Assembly: GCA_022843805.1 (NCBI GenBank)
Contig: JALHMY010000028.1
Location: 30,071 to 94,070 of the forward strand
Length of the DNA stretch: 64,000 nucleotides
Source: Fuerstiella sp.
GTDB lineage: Bacteria > Planctomycetota > Planctomycetia > Planctomycetales > Planctomycetaceae
Direction: 5' to 3'
A model generated the notes under the pieces. It made no database searches. It was given only the letters and a program-made list of their open reading frames with translations, and was not told the DNA's origin. Positions within the stretch are counted from its first letter, which is position 1. Each line of letters starts with the position of its first letter. Position numbers and translations under genes: made by a program. Positions 52,659 to 61,663 of this stretch are shown here, piece after piece.

Positions 52659-53456
52659 ATGGATACATGGTGGCAAGCCTGCTTAATATTGTGCCCGGCT
52701 GCAGCTCTTGGCGGGGCGATCAATTCGATTGCCGGAGGCGGCACGCTGATTACCTTTCCGGCACTGATGCTGGTTATGGGCAACGTTCCGGGTGCCTCGA
52801 TCATCGCGAATGCCACCAACACCGTGGCGCTCTGCCCGGGATCGCTGGCGGGTGCATGGGCGTACCGCAGAGAACTGATTTCGCTCTGGGACTGGGTTCG
52901 CTGGCTGGCGGTTCCCAGTCTGATCGGCGGCATTGCAGGGTCTCTGATAATTGTGGGAACACCGGAAGAATGGTTCCTCACAATGGTGCCATGGCTGATC
53001 GGAATGGCCACACTGCTGTTTATCCTGCAGCCGAAGCTGGTTCCTCAGGCCGCGACGGATACTGAACTGGCCAGTCGATCTGCAAGTTATCGCTGGCTGG
53101 TGTTTGGTCTTCAATTGATGATTGGTTTGTACGGTGGCTACTTTGGTGCGGGCATCGGAATTTTGATGCTCAGCTCATTAAGTCTGCTGCATCTGGGCAA
53201 CATTCATCATGTGAACGGTCTGAAGACGGTGCTTGCCACTCTGATTAACGGAGCGTCGGTGGTGGTGTTTGTGGTTTCCGGCGTGGTTAACTGGCAGTAT
53301 GGCATTCCGATGATCATCTCGGCGATTATCGGTGGCTGGCTGGGAGCCTCCTGGGCTCGAACGCTGGATCGTAAACTGGTTCGCCGACTGGTGATTGCCA
53401 TCGGAATCGTTCTGACGACATGGTATTTTTTGAAGCGATTTCTGCTGACCGGCTAG
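52659..53456 (+). CDS. TauE/SafE-family membrane permease
   Basis: A 265-residue, roughly eight-helix membrane protein with the paired TauE/SafE signatures: AAALGGAINSIAGGGTLITF near the N-terminus and LYGGYFGAGIGILML in the second half. Proteins of this family export sulfite, sulfoacetate or other organic anions; no partner here defines the cargo. Its stop codon TAG (53454-53456) lies inside the left terminal repeat of the MITE-like element at 53453-53573, so that insertion set the present C-terminus. Confidence 0.88.
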   Translation: MDTWWQACLILCPAAALGGAINSIAGGGTLITFPALMLVMGNVPGASIIANATNTVALCPGSLAGAWAYRRELISLWDWVRWLAVPSLIGGIAGSLIIVGTPEEWFLTMVPWLIGMATLLFILQPKLVPQAATDTELASRSASYRWLVFGLQLMIGLYGGYFGAGIGILMLSSLSLLHLGNIHHVNGLKTVLATLINGASVVVFVVSGVVNWQYGIPMIISAIIGGWLGASWARTLDRKLVRRLVIAIGIVLTTWYFLKRFLLTG

Positions 53457-53573
53457 TGCTCTGTCAGGATGAAGAGTTCGGGTTGGAGGTAGTGGATCTT
53501 GCTAAAGATCCCCTGGCTGCAGGACCTTTAGCAAGGTCCACTACCTCAAATTCAAAGCTTGACAGAGCACTAG
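53453..53573. mobile_element. 121-bp MITE-like element
   Basis: Perfect 14-bp terminal inverted repeats CTAGTGCTCTGTCA (53453-53466) and TGACAGAGCACTAG (53560-53573). The interior holds a second inverted repeat (GTAGTGGATCTTGCTAAAG with CTTTAGCAAGGTCCACTAC). No protein is encoded, so it would need a transposase in trans. A truncated relative lies at 5928-6019. Confidence 0.82.
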
Positions 53574-53646
53574 CCTGCAGATGGTTGATTTTTGCGATGT
53601 TTTTGTTGTTTGGGCTTTGGCTGAGATTGAGTGCGGTCGGAGGATC

Positions 53647-53666
53647 GTGTCGACTAAAGTCGACAC
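53647..53666. repeat. short palindromic element
   Basis: GTGTCGACT-AA-AGTCGACAC is a near-perfect hairpin, followed at once by TACGTCGACACG, a further half copy. It lies in the 334-bp gap before the MoxR-like gene. Confidence 0.75.
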
Positions 53667-53790
53667 TACGTCGACACGACCGAGGTGCAGTTTGGGAAAT
53701 CCGGCAATTGTCCCTGTTCGCTTCGAGAGGGATGTCAATAATCGATAGGTCCACTGCAACGCCACACTCTGTTCAGAAGTATAGAATCAT

Positions 53791-55212
53791 ATGTCCATGA
53801 TCACGGAACGTCCGGCGACGCTTGCGGAACTGAAGGCCAGTGGCTGGAAGTCCCGAAGTGTAAGAAACGAGATTCGCGACAATTTTGTGAAACAGCTTGC
53901 AGCGGGGGACGATTTGTTTCCCGGCATTCTGGGATACGAAAATACGGTCATCCCGGAGATCAGTCTGGCTTTGCTGGCCGGCCATGACATGTTGTTTCTT
54001 GGCGAGAAAGGTCAGGGCAAAAGCCGGATGATGCGGGCTCTGCCGGCATTTCTGGATGAAGCCATTCCGTATCTCGATCTGCCGGGGTGCCCGGTTCATG
54101 AAGATCCACTGCTGCCGATTACAGGGCCGGCAAAGAGAATGCTGGCCTCAACGCCTGACGACAAGGTGGCGATCAAGTGGTGGCCTCGCAAACAGCGGTA
54201 TGCCGAGCGACTGGCACCCGGAACCAAGTTTGCCGATATCATCGGGGAAATTGACCCGGCGATGCTGGCGGCCGGGACGAGTATGTCGGCTGAGGAATCT
54301 CTGCACTTTGGTTTGATTCCACGCATGCATCGCGGCATCTTTGCCATGAACGAACTGCCGGAACTGGATGAACTGGTTCAGGTGGGACTATTCAACATTC
54401 TGGAAGAACGGGACGTTCAGATTCGGGGCTTTCCCATTCAGTTTGATCTGGACGTGATGATTTTGTTTTCTGCAAATCCTTCCACATACAATCGCAGTGG
54501 CAAGGTGATTCCGCAGCTGAAGGACCGTATTGGCAGCATTATTCATACTCATTACCCGGCGGAACGAGATGCCGGGATTCAGATTATGGAGCAGGAAGCC
54601 GACATTCCTCTGGAAGGCGATTTCCCTGTTGTCGTCCCGTTCTTCATGAAGCAGATCATCGAAGAGATCAGCCGTGCAGCTCGTCGCAGTCGTTATATCG
54701 ATCAGCAGTCCGGCGTGAGTACTCGCTTTAGTATTGCCAACTACAGGACGATGATCGCCAGTGCCCGCAGGCGAGGAGCCGTTCTGGGGGAAAAACCGGC
54801 CGTCCCCCGAATCAGTGATCTGGGGCATCTGTATTCGTCATCGCTCGGCAAGCTGGAAGTGGATCTGATGAGCAGTCATCAGATGAGCGAGCGACAGGTC
54901 CTGGACGCCGTCACGGCCGAGGCGATCCGGACGGTCTTCGACGAATATGTTGAGCAGCACGGACTGGAACAGATTTCACAGATCTTTGCAAAGGGTGTAA
55001 AGATCGAAGTGGGTGACATGCTGCCCAGTGAACAGTATGAAAAGCTGCTTAAGCGAGTGCCACCGGTTTGGGACAAAGCATTCGAACTGAACGCTTCTGA
55101 AAGTGCAGCCGTTCGTGCATCGTGCGTGGAGTTTGTGCTGGCGGGACTGTATGCCACCGAGAAAATCAGTCGATCGCAGCGTCATGGCGTGGTAACATAC
55201 GAAATTGGCTGA
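53791..55212 (+). CDS. MoxR/magnesium-chelatase-like AAA+ ATPase
   Basis: A 473-residue AAA+ protein. Walker A is [10 protein letters not shown] (residues 71-78) and the Walker B region [13 protein letters not shown] keeps the Glu but has Asn where the first acidic residue is usual. [22 protein letters not shown] carries sensor 1 and the arginine-finger region, as in ChlI/BchI and MoxR proteins. The C-terminal helical domain ends at about 473. Relatives act as chaperone-like ATPases with a von Willebrand factor A partner; no such gene is adjacent here, so the partner must be elsewhere. Start at ATG 53791 or 53797, with no strong Shine-Dalgarno. Confidence 0.85.
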   Translation: MSMITERPATLAELKASGWKSRSVRNEIRDNFVKQLAAGDDLFPGILGYENTVIPEISLALLAGHDMLFLGEKGQGKSRMMRALPAFLDEAIPYLDLPGCPVHEDPLLPITGPAKRMLASTPDDKVAIKWWPRKQRYAERLAPGTKFADIIGEIDPAMLAAGTSMSAEESLHFGLIPRMHRGIFAMNELPELDELVQVGLFNILEERDVQIRGFPIQFDLDVMILFSANPSTYNRSGKVIPQLKDRIGSIIHTHYPAERDAGIQIMEQEADIPLEGDFPVVVPFFMKQIIEEISRAARRSRYIDQQSGVSTRFSIANYRTMIASARRRGAVLGEKPAVPRISDLGHLYSSSLGKLEVDLMSSHQMSERQVLDAVTAEAIRTVFDEYVEQHGLEQISQIFAKGVKIEVGDMLPSEQYEKLLKRVPPVWDKAFELNASESAAVRASCVEFVLAGLYATEKISRSQRHGVVTYEIG

Positions 55213-55318
55213 ACAGTCGGACGGCTGTTTTGTCAGGAAACATTCTTGTATGGTCGAAGTCAGTGACACGAAGCTGGTGGAATCGATCCGCCGGCGTTGA
55301 CCAGTGGATGGATGAGCT

Positions 55319-57562
55319 ATGGCCAGCGGGTCTTTGAAAAACAGCGATTTTGATTTGCTCAGCGGACGATTGGTCGGACATGTTGCCGCCGGATTGAGGC
55401 AGCGGTCGTGCTGTTTGTCACAGCATGGCGGCTTTCGCATCGGGCGAACCTGCCTGGCACTTCTGCTGGTAACCGTCACGATGGTCGGAGCGGCCATTCA
55501 GAACGCGGCGGCTGTTCAGTCGACCGATGATTCTGCGACTGCGGAGGCCGCTGATACTCCGAAACCATCAACTTCACCTCCGGAGAATCCGTTTCCCCGG
55601 GCGGTGCCTGTTCCTGAAGGAATTCTGGACGGCGGCACCGAGTGGCTGAATACGTCGCATCCAATTTCGCTGAAGGAGCTTCGCGGTAAAATTGTCATTC
55701 TGGACTTCTGGACGTACTGCTGCATCAACTGTATGCACGTTCTTCCGGACCTGAAGTACCTCGAAGAAAAATATGGCCGCCAGCTGGTGGTCATTGGAGT
55801 TCATTCGGCGAAGTTCGAAAACGAGAAGCTGTCCCAGAATATTCGCGATGCCATTTTGAGGTACGAGATTCAGCATCCTGTTGTCAACGACAGTGAGATG
55901 CTGATCTGGCGCAAGTTTGGTACTCGGGCATGGCCCACTCTGGCACTCGTTGACCCGGAAGGAAAGTACGTTGGGTCACAGGGTGGTGAAGGCAATCGTG
56001 AGCTGTTTGACGAAGTTGTCGGCAAGCTGGTTGAGTATCACCGCTGGAAGGGAACTCTGGACGAGAATCCGATTGTGTTTGGACTGGAGTCTGCGAAAGT
56101 CGAGCCGACACCGCTGCGTTTTCCTGGCAAGGTGCTGGCCGATGCGAGTTCTGATCGAGTCTTTGTATCCGACAGTAATCACAATCGTATTTTGATCTCG
56201 TCTCTGGCCGGAGAACTTCAGGACGTCGTCGGCTCAGGGCGCATTGGTCGAAAGGACGGCAGTTTCGCCGAAGCTGAGTTTGATCATCCGCAGGGTCTTG
56301 CTCTGGATGGTCAGAAGCTTTACGTCGCTGACACCGAGAATCATCTGCTGCGAGTGATCGATTTGCAGTCAAAAACGGTCAGTACGCTGGCCGGTACGGG
56401 ACAGCAGGGACGCCCGGGACGTGATATTGCCGGTGCATTGCTGGAAACATCTCTCAACAGTCCCTGGTCACTCGCCCATGTCAATGGCACCCTGTTTATT
56501 GCCATGGCGGGACCTCATCAGATCTGGTCTCACAAAATCGGAACGGATCAAATTGGCGTTTACGCGGGTTCCGGGCGCGAAGACGTGATTAATGGTTCTC
56601 TGTCTGAATGTGCCTTTGCACAGCCATCAGAAATCGTGGCGGATGCTTCAGGCCAGTTTTTGTATGTGGTTGACAGTGAAGGGTCTGCAATTCGCCGAGT
56701 GCCGACATCAGGCGAGGGTCTTGTCACAACGATTGCCGGCACGTCGGAGCTTCCTCGCGGGCAGTCTCTGTTTGCATTTGGCGATGTCGATGCCGTCGGC
56801 AGTGAGGCTCGATTCCAGCATCCTCTGGGAATCGCTGTGGATGGCGACAAACTGTATGTGGCGGATTCGTACAATCACAAAATCAAAATCATAGAAGGTG
56901 GTTCGGGAAAATCCGTCACATGGCTTGGTACCGGGAAACCGGGAAAAGATCTTGCAGCCGGTCAGATGAGTGAACCGGGTGGTCTGTCAATCAGTGGCGG
57001 TCGGCTGTTCATTGCCGATACCAACAATCACCGAATCTGCGTGGCCGATCTGAACAACAAGTCTGTCAGCGAACTGGTTATCGCGGGCCTGACTGTTCCC
57101 TCGCCGGTACGTTCCGTAGCAGCACCCGATGAGCCGAACGCGATCCAGGTGTCGCCTCTGTCCGTGAAGACCGGCAGTCTGCTGGACGTGAATGTTTCAC
57201 TGACGGTTCCTGAAGGATACAAACTGAATGACCTTGCACCGGTGACCTGGGAAGTGTTCGCCGAGTCGGATCAGGCCATTGTTCCGGCAGATGCTCTGGC
57301 AGCCCGCGATGAGGCGACCGTGAACGGATCTCAGGCCAGTTTTCAGTTACCGATGACGGCTGTCGCGGGAGAAGCAACGCTGTTATTTCGAGTGAGCTAT
57401 GGATTCTGTTCTGAGAACTCAACGGTGTGTCGACTTGCGACTGCTGCATGGAAAGTTCCCATCACGGTCAGTGATGAGGCTGAAGGCGCTAAGTTATCGC
57501 TCACATTTCCGCCATTGAGCCTGATGCGTCCGGAAGCAGGGGTTGAGACGCCTGAGCAGTGA
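55319..57562 (+). CDS. NHLRC2-like thioredoxin-fold/NHL-propeller protein
   Basis: A 747-residue exported or membrane-anchored protein. The N-terminus has a hydrophobic segment (CLALLLVTVTMVGAAIQNAAA, about 45-66) after a basic region. Residues 95-240 are a thioredoxin-like domain with DFWTYCCINCMHVLPDLKYL; the CCINC motif is the hallmark of the NHLRC2 group. Residues 255-600 hold six NHL-type propeller blades, e.g. FVSDSNHNRILISSL, LYVADTENHLLRVIDL, LYVADSYNHKIKIIEG and LFIADTNNHRICVADL. A C-terminal beta domain follows. The protein probably handles thiol redox chemistry outside the cytoplasm. Its partner and substrate are unknown. Confidence 0.9.
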   Translation: MASGSLKNSDFDLLSGRLVGHVAAGLRQRSCCLSQHGGFRIGRTCLALLLVTVTMVGAAIQNAAAVQSTDDSATAEAADTPKPSTSPPENPFPRAVPVPEGILDGGTEWLNTSHPISLKELRGKIVILDFWTYCCINCMHVLPDLKYLEEKYGRQLVVIGVHSAKFENEKLSQNIRDAILRYEIQHPVVNDSEMLIWRKFGTRAWPTLALVDPEGKYVGSQGGEGNRELFDEVVGKLVEYHRWKGTLDENPIVFGLESAKVEPTPLRFPGKVLADASSDRVFVSDSNHNRILISSLAGELQDVVGSGRIGRKDGSFAEAEFDHPQGLALDGQKLYVADTENHLLRVIDLQSKTVSTLAGTGQQGRPGRDIAGALLETSLNSPWSLAHVNGTLFIAMAGPHQIWSHKIGTDQIGVYAGSGREDVINGSLSECAFAQPSEIVADASGQFLYVVDSEGSAIRRVPTSGEGLVTTIAGTSELPRGQSLFAFGDVDAVGSEARFQHPLGIAVDGDKLYVADSYNHKIKIIEGGSGKSVTWLGTGKPGKDLAAGQMSEPGGLSISGGRLFIADTNNHRICVADLNNKSVSELVIAGLTVPSPVRSVAAPDEPNAIQVSPLSVKTGSLLDVNVSLTVPEGYKLNDLAPVTWEVFAESDQAIVPADALAARDEATVNGSQASFQLPMTAVAGEATLLFRVSYGFCSENSTVCRLATAAWKVPITVSDEAEGAKLSLTFPPLSLMRPEAGVETPEQ

Positions 57563-57576
57563 GTTGTTGGGCGTTC

Positions 57577-59487
57577 TTAATCAAAAATGCCGTGCAGAAA
57601 CCAGTCGCTGGTTTGCAGGTCGCGATAGATCCAGAACTGCGAACCCGTTGTTGTTTGAACTCGGTAGTAGTCCCGGGACACGGGCTGGTCAGACCACCAT
57701 GCCGTCTGAAGACGTTCGGGGCCGCTGATGGTTTCCGGCTGAAATCGCTGTCCCTGCCAGATGAATCCGAATTGCATGGGAGACCCCTGTTCCGGGCGAG
57801 GCAGCAGAAAGGGGACGGGTAAAAGTCGGATGGGGCGATTCCAGCCTGCAGGAGGGGTGGAGTTTCCGTCGGGCTGAGGCGTTACGAGCTGAAACAGAAT
57901 CTCATTCAGCGACTGCGAGGGCTGATCATTCTCCTGGCTGTTCAGCAGTGGAACTCTTCGATAAGCGAATTCCGGGCGGGCGTCCGGATGTTGCTGCATG
58001 GTGGTGATGGCCTGAGGTCCAAGTCGGCCATTGAGGCGATTCACAAGAGTTGCCAGTTCGTCCTGCGGCACGACATGTTCCGTATCGCTGAATAAATCCC
58101 GTTGTTTGGCCACAGGCAGAGGAGCTGTGGATGCTCGCATCTGCACTCGACAGATTGAATCCGTGAGCGGAAGATTTTCCAGTCGAAGACCGAGCACCTC
58201 GTTCAATAATTCACTCGACTGCGTTGGCCGGACAACTTCTGCAACGAGTTGCAGTGACTGATCGGCTGAGGCGTTAAACAGCTGGCAGCTGAGTCGAATG
58301 CAGCCCGTTTTTCTTCGCAGAAGTTCTGCAACGATCTGAGCGGACAGATATTCCAGAACCTGTCGCAGTTCGTCGAGGTTCGTAGCGGGAAACTCGGAAC
58401 TCCATTCAGCGACGACGGGGTTGGCTTCCGGTATCCCGCGAACAGGTTCGAGTGTCAGGCCGGTCAGCTGCTGAACCCGGATGACTGCTTCACTGGAAAG
58501 TCGGGACGGAAGATCTTCGCGGGGCAGCTGAAGCAGCTGGCGAAGCGAGCCGAGTCCTAACTGAGCAAGCACGTCGATGTCCGCGGGATGCAGTCGTCCG
58601 GCGGCGAGAGGAAGGTCGGCGAGATAATCGGTGGCCTGGCCGGGAGGAATGATCAGGACGGACGGGGTTCCGGCATCGACCGCGTTTTGACGGGACGAGG
58701 AATGTTTCTTCGCGGCAGGCAGGCGAACGGATGGTAAGAGGCCATGGCCTGTGGCATGAGTAAACGCCCATGCAGCGGCAACGAAATCAGCCACACACGC
58801 ATGACATCGATAGCCGGCCTGTCGCAGTACATACAACAAGTGCTCGGCCAGTGCCGATTCGCCGCCAAACAGTGGAGCACATCCGGTAATGTCCAGCAGA
58901 AGACTGTCGGGAACCGGCATCTCATCGATACCGATCAGCGGCGAAAACTGTCGCAGAAGTTCGGCGGCACCTTGCAGCTGCATACGATCTTCCCATGGCT
59001 GCCATTCCATAAAGCAGACTTCCGGAGGTGCTGGCTTTTTGAGGGATACTCGTCCTTTTCCCGGTCGAGTTCCCTCGCGAGTTCCCGGTCGATTTCCGGG
59101 ACGAATTATGGGCCTTGCCATGCTGCGAGCTTCGGCGAGTGGCATGCCGGGGCGAACGCCCATTGCCCATGCATCTTCGGACACTGCAATAACGGCTGGT
59201 CCCGTGCGTGCGGCGGGAAAGATCGTGCGGACAAATTTCAGTTCTGTTTCTTCGATACTGACGCGTCGCCGTCGGCTGGTGGCCGGTGAGGTGCTTGCTG
59301 GTTGTGCGGCCGTGCAGACAGCCAGTGGCGAATGGACTGTTTGCGTGGCAGACTGATCGGTTCCCGTCGCGCGATGATCAGCGGCACTGCGATGATCAGC
59401 GGCAGCAGGATGATCAGCTGAATGCAGTTGTCGGCGAAGACGCTGAACAGGCCAGTTCAGAAACCGAACACACAGCACCCGTTTCAT
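57577..59487 (-). CDS. imuB: ImuB, Y-family polymerase-like mutasome subunit
   Basis: A 636-residue ImuB-like protein. It begins MKRVLCVRFLNWPVQRLRR and has the Y-family palm landmarks SMARPIIRPG..., FSPLIGIDEMPVPDSLLLDI and TGCAPLFGGESALAEHLL; fingers and little finger follow. In ImuB proteins the catalytic carboxylates are lost, and I see no intact DD/E set here. Two low-complexity insertions are unusual: HSADHPAAADHRSAADHR at about 22-45, and a GNRPGTREGTRPGKGRV stretch at about 130-150. It overlaps the 3' end of imuA by 74 bp in another frame, so the two are co-expressed. With an ImuC (DnaE2) polymerase encoded elsewhere it carries out damage-induced mutagenic synthesis. Confidence 0.88.
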   Translation of the reverse strand: MKRVLCVRFLNWPVQRLRRQLHSADHPAAADHRSAADHRATGTDQSATQTVHSPLAVCTAAQPASTSPATSRRRRVSIEETELKFVRTIFPAARTGPAVIAVSEDAWAMGVRPGMPLAEARSMARPIIRPGNRPGTREGTRPGKGRVSLKKPAPPEVCFMEWQPWEDRMQLQGAAELLRQFSPLIGIDEMPVPDSLLLDITGCAPLFGGESALAEHLLYVLRQAGYRCHACVADFVAAAWAFTHATGHGLLPSVRLPAAKKHSSSRQNAVDAGTPSVLIIPPGQATDYLADLPLAAGRLHPADIDVLAQLGLGSLRQLLQLPREDLPSRLSSEAVIRVQQLTGLTLEPVRGIPEANPVVAEWSSEFPATNLDELRQVLEYLSAQIVAELLRRKTGCIRLSCQLFNASADQSLQLVAEVVRPTQSSELLNEVLGLRLENLPLTDSICRVQMRASTAPLPVAKQRDLFSDTEHVVPQDELATLVNRLNGRLGPQAITTMQQHPDARPEFAYRRVPLLNSQENDQPSQSLNEILFQLVTPQPDGNSTPPAGWNRPIRLLPVPFLLPRPEQGSPMQFGFIWQGQRFQPETISGPERLQTAWWSDQPVSRDYYRVQTTTGSQFWIYRDLQTSDWFLHGIFD

Positions 59488-60340
59488 GATCGACCTTTAA
59501 AAGAGCATACCCATGATGCTGAACGGATACTTTGGAACGCAGGAGCCGCAATGCCAGTACAGGAGATGCAGGCAAACGCAACGTCCCTGATGGCGGTGAT
59601 GTCCCGTGAGAGGTCCCGTGCGATATTCCAGGAGATGTCCCGGAAGATGAAGGCCGCGTGGAAATCAGTGATGAGGGGGCTCGACCGATCTGCAGTCGGT
59701 AATCAGCCCATGAAGGCTGGTTCAGTGCGGATCCCGGCCGAATGAGAAACACGGTGACTCCGCTGCGTTCCACGGCCAGTTGCAGCCGACGCAGAGCAGT
59801 GGATGAAACCCGATCCAGCCAGCACAGCACGATACGCACGCCTGGACAGCGGGCGACCTGCTCAAGCGACCACAGCGTTTCGCTTTGCCGGGCAGAAGGA
59901 AATGCACGCTTTGCAGAATACGGAGTTCCAGAGGTACGACTGGTGGTCGAGCTGTCTGTTCCGGACCTGTCAGCGGCGGAGGCCGTTGAACCGTCGGACA
60001 TTTCCTTTGGTCGAATCAGCAGTAACCGAGACAGGGGAACACCGGAGACCTGCAGGATGGCCGGGTGGAATTCATGGCGAGCATCAACCACTGCCAGACA
60101 GCCCGGCATTTTCAGGTAGGATCGCACGCATTGCAGAGCCACGGTGGCGGCGGAGACGCCCGCGTATTCGCTGATCCATTCGATCACGGCACCGGTGGGC
60201 AGTCCACCCATTGGCAGCATGGCATCCACAGTGGGTAATCCGCTGGGAATGATTTGCTGAGTAATGGCGGTCGACTGTGATTTCAGCAATTTTTGCTGAA
60301 GTTCGCGAACGGCCACTGAACGGGTGGATGAAGCCAGCAT
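59414..60340 (-). CDS. imuA: ImuA, RecA/SulA-like mutasome subunit
   Basis: A 308-residue protein from the ATG at 60340 (MLASSTRSVAVRELQQ). It shows the ImuA pattern: a short helical start, then IIPSGLPTVDAMLPMGGLPTG in place of the RecA Walker A region, AVVDARHEFHP, LWSLEQVARCPGVRIVLCWL and LRRLQLAVERSGVTVFLIRP. Walker A is degenerate, as is normal for the family. A serine/glycine/histidine-rich insert (GTSPGISHGTSHGTSP) at about 240-260 is unusual. First gene of the imuA-imuB pair. No clear LexA box is visible in the 150 bp upstream, where repeats begin. Confidence 0.85.
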   Translation of the reverse strand: MLASSTRSVAVRELQQKLLKSQSTAITQQIIPSGLPTVDAMLPMGGLPTGAVIEWISEYAGVSAATVALQCVRSYLKMPGCLAVVDARHEFHPAILQVSGVPLSRLLLIRPKEMSDGSTASAADRSGTDSSTTSRTSGTPYSAKRAFPSARQSETLWSLEQVARCPGVRIVLCWLDRVSSTALRRLQLAVERSGVTVFLIRPGSALNQPSWADYRLQIGRAPSSLISTRPSSSGTSPGISHGTSHGTSPPSGTLRLPASPVLALRLLRSKVSVQHHGYALLKVDHETGAVCSVSELACSASSPTTAFS

Positions 60341-60486
60341 TGGGAAATCGCCTGACAGGTACGGTTTCCCTACCGGGCAAATCCGAAACAATCGGCAGCC
60401 GGGAAATTTGTCCGTCGTTTACCCGTTCATCGGCGATCAGACGGTCCAGTTTTAAGCTTGTTGATGTTAACTGTCAATATCAAATG

Positions 60487-60733
60487 CCGGGTTGAATCGC
60501 ACTGTTTGCAATCAAAAAACGTTTCACAGCGTTGGTCGTTCCGCCGGAAAATCGTACTCGTACTCAGTGCAACGGTACTCGTACTCGTACTCGAAAAAAG
60601 CATGATGATGCGGCAGATCCTGCGAAACTGCGCAGTGCCGGAAGCGTAAGAGCGAGTACGAGTACCGCAAAGCTGAGTACGAGTACGAAGAGGATTGCCG
60701 TACAGAATCCCTCGATGAACAATCGCATGTAAC
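60487..60733. repeat. copy A of a ~250-bp hairpin repeat with GTACGA hexamers
   Basis: Starts GGTTGAATCGCACTG and contains TCGTACTCGTACTC-type hexamer tracts on the left and GAGTACGAGTACGAAG on the right, forming a long imperfect stem around a conserved AGCATGATGATGCGGCAGAT core. It is about 85-90% alike by eye to copy B at 61048-61306 and has two fewer hexamers. Confidence 0.88.
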
Positions 60734-60770
60734 GAGCCCTGAGGAGCAAAACCGGCGACATTCGTTCTCC

Positions 60771-60923
60771 AACCCCAACAGGGCAACGCCGTTAAGGATT
60801 TTGAATCGTTTAACCCGTGGCCGAGAGGCCAGGTTGTTCAGACTCGCTGTGGCCTCTCGGCCACGGGTTAAACGTCTCAGTTTTTCGGTGCAGGAATCCT
60901 TAACGGCGTTGCCCAACGGGGTT
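60771..60923. repeat. nested inverted repeat
   Basis: Outer arms of about 29 bp (GGGCAACGCCGTTAAGGATT and its complement) enclose an inner perfect 25-bp stem (60807-60831 with 60850-60874; core TTTAACCCGTGGCCGAGAGG). It lies between copies A and B of the hexamer repeat. No open frame fits. Confidence 0.88.
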
Positions 60924-61047
60924 CCACAAGACGATGAACGAACGATCGCTGCCTTGTGGAACCCTTTCAGGGTTCGGAGCGAACGAACATCACGAACCTG
61001 GGGTGCGCCGCTTTGCGTCGACCCCAGGCTTTGTTGTGAAACCCGTT

Positions 61048-61306
61048 CCGGGTTGAATCGCACTGTTTTCACTCAAAAAAACGTTTCACAGCGCTGATCG
61101 TTCCACAGGAAAATCGTACTCGTACTCAGTGTAACGGTACTCGTACTCGTACTCGAAAAGAGCATGATGATGCGGCAGATCCTGCGAAACTGGGCAGTGC
61201 CGGAAGCGTAAGAGCGAGTACGAGTACCGCAAAGCTGAGTACGAGTACGAGTACGAGTACGGAAGAAGATCGCCGCACAGAATCCCGATGACCAATCGCA
61301 CGCAAC
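61048..61306. repeat. copy B of the hexamer hairpin repeat
   Basis: Same order as copy A (60487-60733) with a longer right-hand tract of GAGTAC hexamers (two extra units) and scattered substitutions. Confidence 0.88.
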
Positions 61307-61371
61307 AGAGTCGACGGTCGGGACGGTTTTGAAGTCAACTCGGTTTCGTGTTGAGCGGCCGTGACCGTGGA

Positions 61372-61609
61372 TTTTGAGGTTGCACACTTTCAGCTCCGAA
61401 GGAGCGACAGCATGTAGCCGCGGGTGTCAACCCGCGGTTTTTGGTGTCTTCTGAACCAACAGCCGCGAAGTGGCGACAGCAAAGTGTTTCGCTTTGTTTT
61501 CTGTCGCCACTTCGTGGCTTTCGGTTGGGATGGGTTCGCTTTCCCAGGGCTTACACCCTGGGCTACATGCTGCCACCGCTTCGCGGTTAGAAAGTGTGCA
61601 ACTTCAAAA
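61372..61609. repeat. 238-bp nested inverted repeat
   Basis: TTTTGAGGTTGCACACTTTC (61372-61391) is answered by GAAAGTGTGCAACTTCAAAA at the right end. Inside it, GCAGCATGTAGCC-like arms, an AACCCGCGG hairpin and a GTGGCGACAG ... CTGTCGCCAC stem are nested. It lies 54 bp after the end of the propeller gene at 61664. Confidence 0.82.
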
Positions 61610-61663
61610 ACCGTTGACCGGATCATTGGCAGACCGACCAGCGTAGGAACGCTCTTCCGGTCC

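Noticed and set aside
60487..61306. Repeat-rich block considered as a CRISPR array
   Set aside because: Only two long copies, with internal inverted hexamer tracts and no regular spacers; no cas genes nearby.
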